A stretch of 8,758 nt of DNA from Peptococcaceae bacterium (lineage in GTDB: Bacteria; Bacillota; DSM-12270; Thermacetogeniales; Thermacetogeniaceae), in contig PLQY01000090.1 in assembly GCA_003160265.1 (NCBI GenBank), forward strand, positions 32,666-41,423, in the 5' to 3' direction. Below, piece by piece: positions 7,092-8,758 of the stretch. The position numbers were made by a program, and so were the translations under genes. Position 1 is the first letter of the stretch. Each line of letters opens with the position of its first letter. The notes under the pieces were generated by a model that worked only from the letters and a program-made list of their open reading frames with translations, had not been told where the DNA came from and ran no database searches.

Positions 7092-7154
7092 TAAGAACTA
7101 GTTGAACAAGCAAACAAACGACATGCGTATAGGTTGTCATTTGGAGGTGATTTG

Positions 7155-8758
7155 ATGGGAAAAATTCGCGTCTATGAGCTTGCTAAGGACCTCGGAGTGA
7201 GCAGCAAGGTTCTGCTTGACAGGATGCAGCAGATGGGTTTGCCTGCCAAGAGCTATATGGGCACTCTGGAGGATGAGGAGACCAGGCGATTGAAGGAAGC
7301 TTTTACGAAGAAAGAGCAGCCGTCCCAACCAATAACGAAAACGCCTGCCCAGGCCCCCGGCCTGGCAAGAGGCGCTACGCCGTCAGGCGGTGCCAGGTCC
7401 TCCGCGCCCGCAAGCGAACGTCCGCAAGGGGCGTCTGGCGCGCCGGTCCAAACCGGCGCCCCGCGTCCGACTGGGAAGCCGCCTGGCGGCAATACCGGAT
7501 CGGTGACCGCAAGCGGCGGCGCCGGGACCGCGCCCGCAAGCGAACGTCCGCAAGGGGCGTCTGGTGCGAACAGGCCTGATCAAAATAACGCTTTTTCGAA
7601 AGCAGGCCAGGCAGCGTCCCGGCCTCCGCAGACCAGACCCCCCCAGGCCCCCGGCCCGGCAAGAGGCGCTGCGCCGTCAGGCGGTTTCAGGTCCTCTGTG
7701 CCCGAAGGGCGCGGAGCCGCGCCCGCAAGCGGCGGCACCGGGTCCAGTGGATCGGGCGCGGATCGCTACGCTCGCAATCAAGGTGGCGCGCCCGCAAGCG
7801 GGCGCCCGCACGGCGCGCCTGGCGCGCCGGTCCAAACCGGCGCCCCGCGTCCGACTGGGAAGCCGCCTGGCGGCGCCGGGGCCGCGCCCACCAGCGGTCG
7901 TTCGCAAGGGGCGTCTGGCGCCAACAGGACTGATCGCAATAATGCTTTTACGAAATCTGGCCAGACAGCAGCCCGGCCTCCGCAGACCAGAGGACCGGGA
8001 GCTCCTGCGAGCAGGCCGGGAGTCCGTCCAGCCCAGAATGATGGGTCTGGCAGACCTGCCCAGACGGCGAGACCTGCCAGGGCCGGCGCCCAAACGACGA
8101 CCAAAACAAGCGCACCAAGCCAGGGGCAAAACGTGGTTATCGATCGGGAGGACTACCGGAAAAAGGCCTTGGAGAGAAGGGAAGAGCAGCGGAAGACCCA
8201 GGAACAGAGCCAACGGAAGCTGCTTTCCAAGGTGGTCTCCCTGTCTGCCGGCGGCAAGAGAAAGCGCAGACCGCCGGGTCATCGCCCGCAACAACAGCAC
8301 CATCCCGCAAGCGTCGTTATGACGAAAGCGATTGTCATTGAAGAGAAGCTCACGGTACAGGACCTGGCCAACAGGTTGCAGGTCGACCCCGGCGCCGTGA
8401 TCAAGAAGCTGATCGAAATGGGGGTCATGGCCACCTTGAACCAGGTGGTTGACGCCGACACAGCCGCTCTGATCGCCCAGGAGTTCGGCGCCGATGTGGA
8501 GCTCGAGAAGATCGAGGCAACCCTGGATGCAGTCCTGGATGAGGCAGAGGATGATGAAACGGTTCTGGAAATGAAGCCGCCGGTAATCACCGTGATGGGG
8601 CACGTCGATCACGGAAAAACATCTCTGCTTGACGCCATCCGGCAGACTAACGTCATCGCCACCGAGGCGGGCGGGATCACGCAGCACATCGGCGCGTACA
8701 AAGTGAAGTTTGCCAAGGAAGGCTCGCCTGCTTCGGGCCGCGAGATCGTCTTCCTCGA
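7155..8758 (+). CDS. infB: Translation initiation factor IF-2, 3' end outside window
   Basis: GTPase that brings initiator fMet-tRNA to the 30S ribosome. The frame runs open from ATG 7155 (GGAGGTGA at 7143-7150 as ribosome-binding site) to the window end, 534 codons without a stop. An IF2_N module comes first ([21 protein letters not shown], to about residue 53). A disordered Pro/Ala/Gly/Arg/Ser linker follows to about 345, containing multiple repeats. Next is a charged helical stretch ([19 protein letters not shown]) and a basic patch KRKRR. A second IF2_N module spans about 389-455 ([19 protein letters not shown]), and the G domain begins with [18 protein letters not shown] (P-loop GHVDHGKT at 482-489) and switch [12 protein letters not shown]. 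The linker of roughly 290 residues is longer than usual for the family and has grown by duplication. The missing part should hold the rest of the G domain and domains II-IV. Confidence 0.97.
   Translation, partial: MGKIRVYELAKDLGVSSKVLLDRMQQMGLPAKSYMGTLEDEETRRLKEAFTKKEQPSQPITKTPAQAPGLARGATPSGGARSSAPASERPQGASGAPVQTGAPRPTGKPPGGNTGSVTASGGAGTAPASERPQGASGANRPDQNNAFSKAGQAASRPPQTRPPQAPGPARGAAPSGGFRSSVPEGRGAAPASGGTGSSGSGADRYARNQGGAPASGRPHGAPGAPVQTGAPRPTGKPPGGAGAAPTSGRSQGASGANRTDRNNAFTKSGQTAARPPQTRGPGAPASRPGVRPAQNDGSGRPAQTARPARAGAQTTTKTSAPSQGQNVVIDREDYRKKALERREEQRKTQEQSQRKLLSKVVSLSAGGKRKRRPPGHRPQQQHHPASVVMTKAIVIEEKLTVQDLANRLQVDPGAVIKKLIEMGVMATLNQVVDADTAALIAQEFGADVELEKIEATLDAVLDEAEDDETVLEMKPPVITVMGHVDHGKTSLLDAIRQTNVIATEAGGITQHIGAYKVKFAKEGSPASGREIVFL
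7404..7918 (+). repeat. 35-bp repeat, two identical copies and one diverged, in the infB linker
   Basis: Identical 35-bp copies occur at 7404-7438 and 7530-7564, and a diverged copy at 7884-7918. All lie in the same reading frame and encode [16 protein letters not shown] sequence. The 13-bp core GCGCCCGCAAGCG also occurs at 7719-7731 and 7788-7800. Spacings between the four core copies (126, 189 and 69 nt) are all multiples of three. The downstream 7551-7637 and 7905-7991 blocks are also homologous ([14 protein letters not shown] against [14 protein letters not shown]), as are segments beginning at 7350 and 7644. Confidence 0.9.
7435..7874 (+). repeat. 56-bp perfect direct repeat with internal hairpin in the infB linker
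   Basis: Bases 7435-7490 and 7819-7874 are identical over 56 positions and 384 nt (128 codons) apart, both encoding [17 protein letters not shown]. Each copy contains an 8-bp inverted repeat, GCGCCGGT, loop CCAA, ACCGGCGC (7440-7459 and 7824-7843). Perfect identity at synonymous sites points to a recent duplication or gene conversion rather than protein-level selection alone. Confidence 0.9.

Larger units (their letters stand above)
6944..7154. other. Gene-free gap at the usual ylxQ site
   Basis: This 211-nt interval between ylxR and infB would normally hold ylxQ, an L7Ae-like RNA-binding protein of about 100 residues. No frame gives an L7Ae-like sequence, and the interval is too short for a full gene. 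It contains two strong hairpins, annotated separately, and ends with the infB ribosome-binding site GGAGGTGA (7143-7150). The first 40 bases show nothing I recognise. Confidence 0.7.

Noticed and set aside
6829..7101. Possible 90-codon + strand gene overlapping ylxR and running through the hairpins
   Set aside because: It starts inside ylxR without a ribosome-binding site, its second half simply translates the inverted repeats, and it shows no resemblance to YlxQ/L7Ae.
7564..8322. 252-codon + strand open frame within infB
   Set aside because: It lies in the alternative frame of the repeat linker, with Arg/Pro-rich low-complexity sequence. The IF2 frame is continuous through the same region.
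7677..8687. Long antisense open frame (336 codons) opposite infB
   Set aside because: It mirrors the GC-rich, repeat-filled infB linker and G domain. It has no recognisable domain, and the + strand frame is clearly IF2. Long shadow frames are expected in such composition.

Overview
The window is a stretch of bacterial housekeeping chromosome, all on the + strand: dxr - rseP - ispG - proS - (leader RNA) - nusA - ylxR - infB (cut by the window end). This order, with ispG between rseP and proS, a NusA without the C-terminal acidic repeats of proteobacteria, and a YlxR gene between nusA and infB, is typical of Clostridia-type Firmicutes. The GC-rich coding sequence and protein style suggest a Peptococcaceae/Desulfotomaculum-Pelotomaculum-like organism. 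That placement is inference from family knowledge, not from a search.

Region by region: 1-146 has no gene and is built largely from inverted arrays of a 7-base unit (ATGAGTN) that run up to, and seem to overwrite, the start of dxr. 147-5275 is a tight four-gene block with spacings of +3, +7 and -14 nt. It holds two enzymes of the non-mevalonate isoprenoid pathway (Dxr, IspG), the site-2 membrane protease RseP and prolyl-tRNA synthetase. 5276-5601 holds a good sigma-A promoter (5347-5375) and a hairpin-rich leader. 5602-6943 is nusA overlapping ylxR. 6944-7154 has no gene but two strong hairpins. 7155-8758 is the N-terminal two thirds of infB, with a very long, internally repeated Pro/Ala/Gly linker.

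Working together: Dxr and IspG feed isoprenoid (undecaprenyl and quinone) synthesis. RseP cleaves membrane-bound regulators, ProS charges tRNA-Pro, and NusA/YlxR/IF2 form the transcription-translation module. The promoter at 5347 probably lets the nusA module be controlled separately from the dxr-proS block.

The ordinary genes carry unusual cargo. (1) A 123-bp palindromic element with 13-bp terminal inverted repeats sits in frame inside proS and accounts for the enzyme's roughly 43 extra residues. (2) A 49-bp, 7-base-periodic array lies inside dxr, related in core to the arrays upstream of it. (3) The infB linker has been expanded by in-frame repeats, including a perfect 56-bp duplication containing a hairpin. 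(4) rimP and ylxQ, normally found in this operon, are missing from their usual places, while the leader hairpin usually seen before rimP remains and a 20-bp-stem hairpin occupies the ylxQ slot. Together these suggest a genome in which short palindromic or heptad repeats invade essential genes in frame, comparable in principle to Rickettsia palindromic elements. No complete mobile element, CRISPR array, tRNA or rRNA gene was seen.
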